A DNA stretch of 64,000 bases, taken from positions 62,001 through 126,000 of the forward strand of contig SMOI01000045.1 of the NCBI GenBank assembly GCA_008000375.1. Reading direction: 5' to 3'. Shown here piece after piece: positions 10,809 to 22,035 of the stretch. Position 1 is the stretch's first letter. Every line of letters begins with the position of its first letter. Below the pieces are notes generated by a model that was not told the DNA's origin, did not search any database, and worked only from the letters and a program-made list of their open reading frames with translations. The position numbers and the translations under genes are program-made. Source of the stretch: Poteriospumella lacustris (Eukaryota > Sar > Chrysophyceae > Chromulinales > Dinobryaceae).

Positions 10809-11195
10809 GCTGCTCATCACGGCATCAATCATGATGGTGTCAATCCTTTGTATATGTAAATATCTGCAGTTTCTACGCGTTTTCTACGATTTTCTACGAC
10901 CGTTACGCTCTCGTCTCTGTCGATCGGCGGAGAACACCGCCCCCCGCGGGCCGCCAACGGAACAACCCCTCACGGTCTAAGGCGCTGCCGTGAACTCTTC
11001 CGCCTTTACTCAAGCTCTTCTCAGAAGCAAAGCCGGGCTCTGAAGCGTCGACGCGGGACAGTTCTCGCTGTGTGTGCGGAGAGCTGCAGCTCTGCGCCGT
11101 CGGTGTCGACTCGCCCTCTGCACCCCCCGGCCGCCACTATCACCGTCTGCTGCGGCGGCGACACGTAGCCCTCGTGAGATACGACGCCGTCTGCC
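10809..11195. other. Convergent intergenic region
   Basis: Between FKBP (+) and DHHC A (-). It contains three tandem copies close to TTTCTACG (about 10874-10902). Otherwise I see nothing coding. Confidence 0.5.
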
Positions 11196-13595
11196 TCATT
11201 CATTGAAGGACCCGATGCTGCCTTTCTCACACGCGAGCGTTTCGACGAGCTCCCGACTGCCGCGCCACAAAATCGCCGCCCACCGCCGCACGGCAGCCAC
11301 TGCGTCCTCCCACCGCATCTCCGGCAGACGATTCATCGCACAGATCGTGTCGAGCCCTTTCAGCTCATCAACCGCGCCGTTGGCGACCGGCCCCACGAGC
11401 CCTCGTTCTTCGGCATCCAACGCGGTGTCGGCGACGCGTGTCGTCGGGGCCACCGTGGCACTGGCGGCAGCGGGCGGAGCGTCGCTGGCAGTCGACGGTG
11501 CTCCATCCGCGACACGGAACTGCCCCGTCAACGCGAAGATTTGCAGATTCTTCCACGACCGCGGGCCACAGCAGGCCTCGCTGTGGCCCTCGTTCTGTCG
11601 CCGCATGCTCTCGAACGTCGTCGTCTCGCGCATGACCATCGCGCTCTGCGAATACGCCAGCGACCCGATGAGCACCGCCGAGATCAACGTCACCCACGTG
11701 ATACCACCCAGCGCCGCGTATTCCGCGCGCCGTGTCACGAAGACACACCATTCCGAAGCCATCAGCGCCAAGAACTACATACAACCGCAGTCATCATCAG
11801 TCTCACGGGCGTCGACGGGAGAGCGACCAAGGCGACGGCTCTGCGGCGGGTGACGAAACGTGTAACGTACGTGATGATGATGGTCCAAGAGCCGGGCGTG
11901 AGGACACAGCTGCGTCGTCTGCAGATACAGCGACCACACCGCCATCAAACCACAGCCAAACGCCGCCACGATGGTGAACCACACGAACAGCCGCCGGTTG
12001 CCGCGTCCGACGCAGTTGTTGACGAAAGGACAGTGGTGGTCCAGACCCACCACACAGACGTTGCAGCTCTACAAAGAAGGAAAGGTCCATTGTTCTTGGT
12101 GAGTCGCAACCGCACAAGAAACAGAGAGACTCAGCGACGAAACGAACGACGTACGCGGCAGTGGACCGTGTTCGAGGGCTTCTCGATGAGACACGTCGAG
12201 CAGAAGCGGAACGAGCTCCCCACTGCACAACGACAACGACGCTACGTATGAGCAGAAGGAGATTGAAGATGCGGGAGGGGCGGGGCGGGGCTTACCGGTC
12301 TCCTTGCGGCTGTTGGTCAGGGGCGGCGCTTGGACGATGCGCGGCAGGAGGCGCGTCCAATACTCGCGACGGTCGGCCTCGCTGACGCCCTCGGCGGCAT
12401 CACCATCGATGGGGCTTGCGGATGGTGACCATGAGAATGGCGTGGGCACACACAAATGTCGACATGCCATGGAACGTGCACAGACGGGCGGGGTTTGCAT
12501 GCAGCGCCAGAGCGCGACACCGATGGCGCCCAGGAGACACCAATGCGCGGCGTGTGCTGCCGTCGAGAAGAACCGCGCCATATACCACTGGTAGGACACC
12601 GCGGCCATGATAATGATGCCCCAGGCGGTGCCACAACTAGATCGTGAACTGTCAATGCTCGACAACGATCCCTGGTCGACGAAGAGCGAGAGACAGAAGA
12701 GGAGCAGCCACAGACACAGGCCGCTGACGTAGCCCATCGACTGCAACGAGAAGAAAAACGACACCATCAACGCCACACGCACTATAATCGGTGCGGAATG
12801 TGCAAAACTATTGTATTGCGTAAGATCCCAGAGCACACGAAGCATATGGAGATTCTGTGTCTTCCACGCGATGACCCAGGCCGAGTCGTTTTCGTGGTTC
12901 GTTACGCCAAAGATCATCGACGGTTGACCCTTATGCGATGGCGTCTGTCCCGCTTGATGGAGCAAGAAGGCAATGTCTTCAGGGAAGCGACGGGTGCGGC
13001 TGGATGTCGCGAGGCACATCAATGGCGTGTCGCCGAGGGCATCGCCGATGCGCACGTCGGCGCCGAAGGCGACGAGTTGGCGAACCATCTCGATCGCATC
13101 GTGGTCTTTCTCAAAGTTGCGATGCTTGATGATCCAATGCAAAGGGGTATTCCCATCCACCGCGATAGTGTTCGGATCACCTCCACCGGCCCCCAGAAGT
13201 ACGAAGGCGTTGTGCACATGGCCGGCCATCACTGCCAGGTAGACCGCATCGTACCCACCGACCGATCGATGACGAACGTTGGAGCCTTCTTGTATAAGAA
13301 GGCTTAACATTGGTAAACACTGTGCGTATCGTGCAGCCCATTGCAAAGGAATCTCTTCCCCGTCACCGCCCACAATGTTCACATTCGCATGATGAGCCAA
13401 TAGCAGGGTTGCGATCTGAATACGGTTGTTGATCGCTGCCCAGTGAAGCAATGAACATTTCTGCGTATCCTTTGTGTCGGGAGATACGCGATGCACGCTC
13501 AGAGCAGTTTCAATGAAGGCGTAGTCTCCATACTGCACTGCCTGCACGAGTTTGTCAACTTGAGTGAACGGAATATCTTCCCCTTCAGCTGCCAT
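11196..13595 (-). CDS. Ankyrin-repeat DHHC palmitoyltransferase A
   Basis: Four exons (12296-13595, 12155-12222, 11871-12068, 11196-11774) join in frame to 714 residues. The N-terminal half holds ankyrin repeats ([42 protein letters not shown]). Two pairs of membrane segments surround a cysteine-rich DHHC domain: CSTCLIEKPSNTVHC, then [23 protein letters not shown], with the DHHC catalytic motif intact. A TTTFESMRRQN stretch follows the last membrane segment and corresponds to the TTxE motif of the family. The architecture is that of HIP14/Akr1-type protein S-acyltransferases of Golgi or plasma membrane. It is a paralog of the gene at 19728-21855, in the opposite orientation. Two of its three introns are absent from the paralog; the one just before the SCN/KCN step is shared. 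Confidence 0.92.
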
Positions 13596-14174
13596 TTGAT
13601 GTATAACACAGAGCAGGCTCTCCTCTGCGCAAAATACACAATGCGACTAACGAGTCTACTCTATGTTTTTGATCTTATCGCTTCATGACCGACGACTGCA
13701 ATCGACTTGAAAACAACGTTCGACCAACGGGTCAAAAACTCTAATGTACGTCCTACATGCATTCAGACCGTTTATATTGCCGATGTAACTTCAATATATG
13801 TACCTTATTCAGACCAACTTCATCATACGGCGGGGGGGGGGCATCTCAACGACCGTGCACGACGACTCAGGGTCGCTTTCATTCTATCCTCCGGAATTTG
13901 TATTCTTTCATGAATACCACCATATCGTGGGAGCGCTAAAGGTAGAAAAGGCGAGTAAACCTGCGGCGGAGTTTACGGGCACCAAAAGAACACTATGTAC
14001 ACGATGATGTAGCGTTTGGTGTTTAGTGTAGTTGAGTATTTTCCTCTTTTGTACAAGAATCTGATGTGGCGGCTCTTCTTCTTTCAGTCTCGCGAGCCAT
14101 TGTCGACCAAGCGTATGCCATATGTTTGTGTCGGCTTCACTTGCGAATGAAACCTATTGCATTGAAGAATCAAT
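13596..14174. promoter_or_regulatory. Divergent promoter region, DHHC A and COQ9
   Basis: A spacer of 579 bp between divergent genes, AT-richer than its surroundings, with a run of 10 G at 13832-13841. No coding region is supported. Confidence 0.5.
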
Positions 14175-14992
14175 ATGTTGTTGCGACGAACTCTGCGTGT
14201 GTCCTCGGTGGTCGGGTTTCGACAGCCCAACGCTCTGCGTTTCCTATCGACTGCGTCTTCTGACGCAGAGGCATCGGTTCCATCGTCCGCACCTTCAGAG
14301 GGCTCATCCAAGCCCCAATTTACGAAGGAAGATATCATTCGAAAAGCTCTTGTGTATGTTGATGAATATGGTTGGAACGATGAGTGCCTGGTGCGAGCCG
14401 TAAAGGAACTCGATTTACCTCCTCTCAGTCATCGCATTATCACACGAGGAGCCCCCGAAATGGTTCAATTCGTTCTTCATGAAAAGGCTGAACACGTGTC
14501 TCGGACTCTGAAGGAGTCATATCCTGACAGTGGCAGTATAGAAGAGTTCGATGGCGAGAGGCTTCGCACAGCCATCGAATGCCATATGAATTACCTCCAG
14601 CCTTACCACAAGTCTTGGGCCGAGGCTCTGGCCATTTCACTGACTCCATCGGAGCTGCCATTTACAACACAGAATATCTTTCGTTTGTCTGATGACCTGT
14701 GCTATTACAGCGGCATCCGTGCGACACGGATGGACTGGTACTACGAACGCGCGGTGGTCACGGCGTTGTACTCCGCGACGGAGCTTTTCCTTCTGACCGA
14801 CCAATCGCAGAATTTCGTCGAGACAAGGTACGTTTGCTATCTTGTACGATGTGTTGCCGTTGTGCTTATGTCGCTTTGTTGCGGTGGATTAGGGCATTTC
14901 TGGACAAGAGCTTGGACCACTACCGAACGGCAAGGAAATCGCCTTTCGCGATCAAAGATGCCTTGTGGCGCATGGTCGTAGGCTCGAAGTAA
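14175..14992 (+). CDS. COQ9: Ubiquinone biosynthesis protein COQ9
   Basis: Two exons (14175-14827 and 14893-14992) encode 250 residues. The start is basic and hydroxylated (MLLRRTLRVSSVVGF), like a mitochondrial presequence. The central region matches COQ9, a lipid-binding TetR-like partner of COQ7 in coenzyme Q synthesis: EYGWNDECLVRAVKEL, a WAEALAISLTP stretch, and YYSGIRATRMDWYYERA with the conserved Asp-Trp-Tyr. After the splice it ends FLDKSLDHYRTARKS. It acts in the mitochondrial matrix face of the CoQ synthome. Both splice sites are canonical and frame is kept. The protein is slightly shorter than animal COQ9. Confidence 0.93.
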
Positions 14993-15199
14993 ACAAGTCC
15001 ATTGTAAAGATGTGGATGCGAGAATAACGTTTGTACAAAGAGAGGAGATAGATTGAAATCGTAAGTAGTTACTATGATACAAGTTGAGTGCGACGACACG
15101 ACCGCTTACACAGCAGTCGTGCCAGAGAGGCCGTTTGAATTAGAACAGCGAAATAAAGCAAATCAGAACAGAAAGGATGGTTGCGAATAGGTCGGTGCT

Positions 15200-16648
15200 C
15201 TATTTGCGGACGAAGCGAGCATTGAGCAATGGCTGCTCGACGTCAACGACGTAGCGGACAGCGGGAGGCTTTTGAAGCGATTGCAGTTCGAGTGGATCGA
15301 TGCTGCGGAAGTCGTGCATCAGACCAAACTCTGTTGTCAAGGTGTGGCATGACAAGTCTCCTTCGGTGTGCTCAGTAACGAACGATGAGCCGCAGTCGAT
15401 GAGGCGGGAGAAGGTCTTCACGGAGGATGCCGCCTCTGAGCGAGCGGTCTTCTTACTCGATGCGGAATAGCACGACATTGCGATCGGAGATACCACGTCG
15501 CTGTGATGGAGTTGCTTGTGGCAGGTCGCCGGGGTTAACGCACTGACGGTCGACGCGGAGGGCGAGTTGTCCATCGTGCGTGGGGTCGCTGCTTGAAAGC
15601 CCTGAAAGATCTGCTTCATTTGTGTCGGGGAGATAAGACTCGCCTTTCGACTTTCACCGCCGATGGTTACTGGTTGAGGGGACAGAAGGTCTTCTCCACA
15701 CATCACACTGACTGGAGACGAAGCGCCATTCTGAACGCTGCTGCTTTTGCCCTGAATCTTCTCCATATACATACGCAAGGAGCAGTAGGACGCAGGGCCC
15801 TTCGCTCCAACGGAAACCGCTTCTGGCTGACTTTCCTGGGATACCATAGTGGTGGCTGACTGTGTCTCTGCGTCGTACTTCGTTGTCACGGTGGCGACGC
15901 TGCTATTCGATGAGGAAGCCAAGCTTTGCACCGGAGACATGAACGAAAACACCTTCTCGTGGAACGACTTGGGTAGTGCATCCTCTTCCACCTTACTGGG
16001 TGTTTCTGCATTAATCATGTGTTGTGTATGTTCTGCGGTAGTCACAGTCTCGTTCGACTCAGCATCGCTCTCGTCGTGACCAGCGTCGTTCGCTGCCGAT
16101 TGCCGAGTGACGAATGATTCGCTCAACACACCAAGCTCGTCCAGCATGTTGCCCATTTCCTCACATCTGGAGATCTCCTGCTCCAAATCGATTTTAATTT
16201 CGTAATCGATTGTGGTTGTGCTGGGGGCAGCATCAGAGAGCTCACGGCAAACGACCTTCATGCGCATCAGGTGCGATAGCCAGTCGTTGTGTCCCATAGC
16301 ATTGGTCGCAGTTTCGTCCTTTTCATCTTCAAAAGTGACTTTCTTGGACGGTTGGGTACTTGTTTCAATGGGAACTTTCTGAGCTTTCGCCTTAGCGAGC
16401 TGATACTGCAACAACTTGATCTTTCCATCGGCAGCACGTGCAGATGCTTTGCTTCGGTCGAGCGCCTCTTTCAACTCCTGCAACTTGGACTCGTCGTTAC
16501 CTTGTGGGACTTCCTGTGGAACACCCTGAGTTTGATTGGTCTTCAAGGCATCTTCGATTATGGTCTGGATACGTTGCTCCTGTTGTCCAAAGAAGTTCCG
16601 AAGAGCATCAACTTCCTCTTTGATCTGTGTCAAAAAATCAACCGACAT
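15200..16648 (-). CDS. Uncharacterised protein with N-terminal coiled coil
   Basis: Single exon of 482 residues with a clean ATG. I do not recognise the family. Residues of about 1-90 form a probable coiled coil (LTQIKEEVDALRNFFGQQEQRIQ; LQELKEALDRSKASARAADGK). A basic-acidic switch, KKVTFEDEKDE, follows near residue 102. The middle and C-terminal parts are Ser/Thr-rich and apparently disordered, ending NARFVRK. No signal sequence, membrane segment or zinc motif is visible. It converges with COQ9 (about 207 bp apart) and is divergent from the small secreted protein gene. It could be a basal-body, cytoskeletal or regulatory protein; nothing decides this. Confidence 0.7.
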   Translation of the reverse strand: MSVDFLTQIKEEVDALRNFFGQQEQRIQTIIEDALKTNQTQGVPQEVPQGNDESKLQELKEALDRSKASARAADGKIKLLQYQLAKAKAQKVPIETSTQPSKKVTFEDEKDETATNAMGHNDWLSHLMRMKVVCRELSDAAPSTTTIDYEIKIDLEQEISRCEEMGNMLDELGVLSESFVTRQSAANDAGHDESDAESNETVTTAEHTQHMINAETPSKVEEDALPKSFHEKVFSFMSPVQSLASSSNSSVATVTTKYDAETQSATTMVSQESQPEAVSVGAKGPASYCSLRMYMEKIQGKSSSVQNGASSPVSVMCGEDLLSPQPVTIGGESRKASLISPTQMKQIFQGFQAATPRTMDNSPSASTVSALTPATCHKQLHHSDVVSPIAMSCYSASSKKTARSEAASSVKTFSRLIDCGSSFVTEHTEGDLSCHTLTTEFGLMHDFRSIDPLELQSLQKPPAVRYVVDVEQPLLNARFVRK

Positions 16649-17049
16649 TACTCAATGCCAAACACGCTGCTACTGTTGCCAAATTAGGTCTTTTGCAGAT
16701 ATCAATCTCTTGTGAGTGACGGTTAACCACCAAATGGACTCTTGTGTTTTATCGCCAAAAGACCAACGTCGGAGTCATCGCCAAATCGCCCCGCGACCGC
16801 GACGCCGAAAAAAACAGCAACGGCTCTCCGCGGGCGTTTCAGAAATACGCTGTCCGCTCCTCCGCCGCTCCGAAGTGTTCGTCGTTCGGTTTGTCGCGGT
16901 GAATCAAAGACATCAACGCAACTAAAATACTCATTCCTACAACCAAAACTATTGAATAGACGAGAATCATTTTCTTGTCGTGGGAAGGGTGGAAGTTGTA
17001 TTGACACAACTGCTTTTTTGGGGGGGAGATTATCGACAAAGCAGTGACA
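16649..17049. promoter_or_regulatory. Divergent promoter region
   Basis: A spacer of 401 bp between the coiled-coil gene (-) and the small secreted protein gene (+). No clear element is seen. Confidence 0.45.
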
Positions 17050-17520
17050 ATGCGGTGGTCCTTTTTGTTTCTTGTGAGCCTGTCAATCGCGTTCCTCGGG
17101 GTGATTATTCAATCAAAACCGTTGGATATCAATAGTAGGGAAGTTCAAGAAACAGCGCACTGGGCAGTGGAGGAGTTGAAGTCTCTCTCCGATTCTGGTG
17201 TGTATTCCACGATACAGCTGCACAGCGTGCTCGAAGCGGACGAAGACGATGGGCTCTTCCACAAGAACACGGTTCTGCATTTATCGCTCGAAAGCCCTCA
17301 TTTTAAGAGTAAGAAGCCCGTCGAAGATTTCGCCGTCGTTGTGATGAAGCACTACGAAGAGAAGTTCGCCACGATAGCCATCGACGAGTTCCCCGAGATG
17401 GACGAAGCCGCCATCGAGCGATTTTACGAAGCGAAAGTGGAAAGAAAGCGGGCTGAACGTGCGGATGCACTAGCAAAAATGGAGCAGGAGGCATTGCAAT
17501 TCGAAGCAAGCCGCTCGTGA
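17050..17520 (+). CDS. Small secreted protein, cystatin-like fold possible
   Basis: Single exon, 156 residues from the ATG at 17050. Residues 1-22 (MRWSFLFLVSLSIAFLGVII) form a signal peptide or membrane anchor. After it comes a helix, SREVQETAHWAVEELKSLSDSG, followed by alternating strands (STIQLHSVLEA; NTVLHLSLESP; VEDFAVVVMKH). This one-helix-then-sheet layout resembles cystatin-like secretory proteins, but the QxVxG protease-inhibiting loop is not seen. The end is a charged helix (AKVERKRAERADALAKMEQEAL). Function is unknown: a secreted or ER-luminal protein is the safest statement. Confidence 0.7.
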   Translation: MRWSFLFLVSLSIAFLGVIIQSKPLDINSREVQETAHWAVEELKSLSDSGVYSTIQLHSVLEADEDDGLFHKNTVLHLSLESPHFKSKKPVEDFAVVVMKHYEEKFATIAIDEFPEMDEAAIERFYEAKVERKRAERADALAKMEQEALQFEASRS

Positions 17521-17778
17521 TCGGTTGTGTATACATCGCACTTGTACATAGAGATTGGGGTCGATGCTGTCCATGGCGACGGTTCATACTGCACAAAGGC
17601 AGAGCTCTCTGACTCACAGTAACCCAGAGACAAAGAACTCACAGAGAGATGGATAATGTCAATGATTGCACAGAAGTTACAAACCAAATGAATTATGTCG
17701 CTGGAAAAACGGTCTTTGTACATGAATTGATAGCGATCGGATCGAGCGATGTCTAGGTGGCCCCATGGCGAAGGCGTG

Positions 17779-19085
17779 CTACATCTTTGAGCTGTGGTCT
17801 AAATCATCAACGCGAAACTTTCGCCGTTGTCGCAACCCATTCATAATGGCAGCTTCCAATGAGTCGCTGCTGGTCTCTGTTGTGTCGTCGCCTTCCAGAG
17901 CGTGCTCGGTTCGCTGGAAGTACTCTTGAAAGTCGGCCTCCATCAGGGGCGAAGGTGGAGGGGAAGGCAAGTCGGCGTCGTACGCGCCGCTATCGTCAGA
18001 GGCCAGATTTCGGGCGGCGACTGCCACTCGACTACCCTCGCGCGACAAGCTGCGTTGCAACTGCGACTGCGCTTGCGACAAGGACCGAATACGCACCGAA
18101 TTATCCCACCCGAAATCGCGTCTAGCGTCCTCTTGTTGTTGCTGCTGCAAGTCTGCCCATTGACCAGTGGCGTATTTCGCCTTCGTCAAGCACAGTCAAG
18201 TTAGACACAGCACGAAACGCGCAGCAGACTGAACGAAACGTACCAGAATATAAAGGACCACAAACCATAGCTGAAACCCACTGATTAGCATGGTGCCAAT
18301 TGTTGAGGATATCCAGGGATATCTGTAAATGAGCGAGCTGTACAGCAGGCAAGTCACTGGTCACGCACAAATAGACACGAAACGCGTTCAGCGAGGCAGA
18401 ATGAAACGTACATGAGCCAACTCATTTTCGGGGCGATGATCAGATACGCGTCATACACATCGACTTCATTCGTTGATATTTCAACGTTCACCACATGCGT
18501 AGGTGGATGACCCGATGGCTCTACATAAGTCTCCATGATGGAAGCTTGCTGCTGCAGAGAGACGGGGTACCCCGACAAACCGATCAGCTCAAAGCCGAAC
18601 GTGGAAATGTCTTGAAGGAATGTGAAATACGGAGAACGATAGATATATGAAACTGTTCGCACTGAGTGCGCAATTGTATCACCGGCCGTGTCTTGCAAGG
18701 TCACGCTGAACACCGCTTTACCGAGGTCCAAATTTCGGGGCGATTTTGCGAAGACCACCTGCAGCGAAATGTCATAAGCTCGACCAGGAATCAGATATGC
18801 TGGCTTGGCATATTTTGTGTGTGATTCCGACAATGCACCGACATACTCCCACTGGTTTTGAGCACCTTGCAAACGTAAAGAGGCCAAAGGAGACGGCAAC
18901 CGAAAGTCAAAATATAGTTTTTCTCGTAAGAGCGGCTGCGGAATGAAGGATCGGTACATCAAGCGGACAGTTATGGCCGATATTGTGAATATCGTAAATA
19001 ATACAACGGCCCCTTGGAGGGCTACCATCGCAATTTGCTTGAAATCGATGTCCCACCAAGACGACTGACTACTTCGTCGAATCAT
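17779..19085 (-). CDS. BSCL2: Seipin (lipid droplet biogenesis)
   Basis: Three exons (18412-19085, 18244-18337, 17779-18180) give 389 residues. The layout is that of seipin: a short N-terminus, a membrane segment (AMVALQGAVVLFTIFTISA, about 19-37), a luminal beta-rich domain starting YFDFRLPSPLASLRL, and a second membrane segment that appears only after splicing (GTMLISGFQLWFVVLYIL). A cytosolic Gln/Arg-rich tail follows. Seipin oligomers at ER-lipid droplet contacts control triglyceride droplet growth. The exon 1/2 join was chosen among several AG acceptors because only one keeps the second membrane helix in frame. The true start is the ATG at 19083-19085. Confidence 0.87.
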
Positions 19086-19727
19086 TGTTCTTGAAGCCCA
19101 CAGGCCAGTCGCGACTTTCAACGATGACTTCCAACTCAAAGAATAGGTGACAACAGGGCAGATACTCCGACCACAGAGGATGATGAGTGATCACAGCCCG
19201 TTTGGCGTAGGAAAGTGACGAAGGAGTCGAGTCCGACCAACCGTGTGTGAAAACGCAGAGCTTGTCACCTCGTGGTACAATAGTCGCATCGCTTCTACAG
19301 TATATTACCGACAAGTGAACTAAATGTTGTACCAATTCAATAATTCACTATACTGGTTGGTTACATGTATTGTTGTTGCCTTTACAACTACACACGCACA
19401 CTACCATTTAACTAGTCTATAGAAACTCTTGGTATAGAAGTAATGCGATTGAAATATCACTAAATCTCGACTCCCCAACTTTCGATACAAAATGGTACAT
19501 AATTATCGAAGTAGTAAATTAACAATAACCATAATGACAGATAAATAATGTACCTTGAGGAATCAACGACCGAGCGGTGGCTCCACCGTCCGGGCGGTTC
19601 ACTGTTCTGCTCTCTTGAATCCAGCCAGTTCACAGTTTATCTTGAAGCCCCCGCCGTTTTGGGCTATTGTATTCCCTTCCCCGTTTGCTCTTTATTCGTC
19701 TATTGTGGAAGCCGGTGCCTGGGTAAA
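19086..19727. promoter_or_regulatory. Divergent promoter region, seipin and DHHC B
   Basis: A spacer of 642 bp, AT-rich between about 19320 and 19550. An ATG at 19548 is in frame with DHHC B, but the added 60 residues have no counterpart in the paralog, so this is treated as leader sequence. Confidence 0.5.
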
Positions 19728-21855
19728 ATGCTGGCCGAAGTTGAAGATGTTCCGTTCACCCAAGTCGACAAACTCGTCCATGCCGTTCAATTTGGCGACT
19801 ATGCATTCATTGAAACAGCGCTGAGCGTACATAATGTATCTCCAGACACGAAAGATCCACAGAACTGTTCATTGCTTCATTGGGCGGCGATCAACAACCG
19901 GGTACAAATCGCCGAGTTACTCTTGACCCACCACGCGAATGTGAATATTGTGGGTGGCGACGGCGAAGAAATTCCATTGCAATGGGCCGTACGGTACCCT
20001 AAATGCCTGCCCATGGTGCAGTTGTTACTGCGGGAAAAGTCCAATCTGAACCACATGTCGAACACCCACCACGATTCGCTCTTTTTGGCGGTGATCGCCA
20101 ACCAACTGCACGCCGCGTTTCTGCTTCTACACGCCGGTGCAAACCCGGACACGACGGACAAGTACCACGACACTCCAATTTTGTGGCTTTTGAAGCACCG
20201 CAATGTGAATCAAGATGGAGAAGCGATGGAGATGCTGCGTCTGTTGCTGGCCTTCCACGCGGACGTCAGTCACGCGGGAAAGAACGGCAACAATGCCCTG
20301 CATGTTCTGGGACCCATGCTTCGAGATTTGAACTTGGATGCAGCCTGGATGTTGTACGAATCTGGTAGCGATCGCGCTCTTTTAGCGAAGAACGAAATGG
20401 GCAAGACGCCATGGCTGGCGGCCTGGTCGGCGAAGAACATCAAACTGATGCGGTTCTACTGGGATGCGTTTCTCTACACGAAATATCCTCGATTCTTGCC
20501 TATGGTGGTTGCAGCTCTGAATCTCACGGTCCTTTTCCAGTCGCTGCAGCACTTTGGGTGGCTGTGGGGTCTGCTTTTCGCGGGTCTGTGGACGATCGTA
20601 TCGGAAGCGTTCGGACAGGCCGCCATTTTCATCGCCAATTCTCGTGCCAGTTGCGGATTGGCGTGGGGAATCATTTTGAATGCCGTCGGGGCATACTATA
20701 TGTATATCTCACCGTTTTATTCGTCGACGTTCAACTACTTCATCCACGCGCTGGTCTTCACCATTTGCTATTCCCTGCTGAAGACCATGTTGACCAAGCC
20801 GGCCCACCTGTCGGACCGCAGCGTCGACGCTCGCAATGACATCGCACACAAGTTACTACAATCGGAGCCGATTCTGAATACGAACGGTGAGGAAGTGGGC
20901 CGCAATTTCAAGTTGTGCACGACATGCCTCGTCGACAAGTCGGCGGCGTCGATTCACTGCAAGGTAAGTGCCATGTGTGCCCCACGAAGTGCGACACCCG
21001 ATGCGGACATCGCTCACGGATTGCCGGTTGTGTTTGCCCCTGTTGTGCCTATAGAAATGTAACATCTGCGTGGTGGGTCTGGACCACCACTGCCCCTTCG
21101 TCAACAATTGCGTCGGCCGCGGCAATCGGCGGCTGTTCGTGCTGTTCACGGGGTCTGCGTCGTTGGGATGTGGCCTGATGGCCTACACGTCCTGGGCTGT
21201 GCAAGAGAACGAGTTCTGCGCGTATGCGGTGGCGAACTCGCACGGTGTGTTGTCGCGGTTCTGGGCGTCACAGTGGTGCATGATCTTCCACCACCCCGAG
21301 CTGCGCGCGCTGACGCTGATCACGTACATGGCGTTCTTCTCGTCGCTGTGGATCGGCGGCCTGTTCTTGGCGCAGGTGCAGATGGTCATGGCAGAGACCA
21401 CCACGTTTGAGTCGCTCCGTCGACACAATCGCGGCCGACCAACGTGCACGGGCCGCGGCGTGCAACAGCTGCTGATGTTCCTGCTCACGGGACACTTCAC
21501 CGTCTGCGAGAACACGTCGGACGCCTCGACGAACGCGATTTTGGCGGCGAACACGGCCGCCGCGTTCACGTCTGCGACGAACTTCGGCATTGGCGACGGC
21601 AATTCGGAGCGCGCCTCGCTGTTGTCGCGATGTGAGGACGGACACGGCCACAGCCACGCACACGGTGGGGCCTGCAGTCACGACCACGACCATGGCCACA
21701 GCCACGCCCATGGCGGCCACTGCAGCAGCCACGGACACAGTCACAGCCAAGGTCACGACCACAGCCACAGTCACGGCCACGGCACGTGCAACCACGACCA
21801 CGACCACGGCCACGGCCACGGCCACTTCATGGACTTCTTTTCGCGCCCCTCGTAG
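19728..21855 (+). CDS. Ankyrin-repeat DHHC palmitoyltransferase B with His-rich tail
   Basis: Two exons (19728-20963 and 21055-21855) encode 678 residues. The start [17 protein letters not shown] aligns with the start of paralog A, which decides the ATG. Ankyrin repeats (about 10-260) are followed by membrane segments, then [15 protein letters not shown] and [23 protein letters not shown] with an intact DHHC, two further membrane segments and [11 protein letters not shown]. It is a HIP14/Akr1-like S-acyltransferase. The last 60 residues are an unusual His/Gly/Ser/Asp repeat ([20 protein letters not shown]), absent from paralog A and reminiscent of metal-binding loops. It has only one intron, at the position shared with A. 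Its last codons and 3' flank recur at 27237-27420. Confidence 0.92.
21642..21834 (+). repeat. Coding His/Gly-rich repeat tract
   Basis: Repeats close to CACGGCCACAGCCACGCC encode alternating His with Gly, Ser or Asp in the DHHC B tail. The irregular units suggest slippage-driven expansion. Confidence 0.85.
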
Positions 21856-22030
21856 ACTTCGTAGCAGCCTGTCTCTCTCTCTCCCCTCCCCATTGAACGG
21901 CCTCATCTGTTAATGGCCTAACTATTGATGTTATTGATGCCCATCATGTACACTTTCTGGATTCGCTGGCAGCAAACGCCCTGTGCATGCAGCGAATGTC
22001 ATGTTACGCCATGTTACACCGCCTATTTCG
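21838..22030 (+). repeat. Direct repeat, left copy (DHHC B 3' end and flank)
   Basis: The last codons and 3' flank of DHHC B match 27237-27420 in the same orientation. A segment of about 100 bp (GATGTTATTGATGCCC through ACACCGCCTA) is nearly identical, and the first part (GACTTCGTAGCAGCCTCTC, CATTGAAYGGC, CATCTGTTAATGG) is diverged. It abuts the truncated Crinkler copy. Confidence 0.85.
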
Positions 22031-22035
22031 TAGAC

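Noticed and set aside
13832-13841. G-runs at 6946-6957, 13832-13841 and 42326-42334 as a shared element
   Set aside because: Two of the runs (6946-6957 and 13832-13841) share the following GCATCT, but the wider flanks do not match; more likely simple homopolymers, possibly of uncertain length in sequencing.
19548-19727. Earlier start for DHHC B adding 60 residues
   Set aside because: No counterpart in paralog A, whose start aligns with the ATG at 19728.
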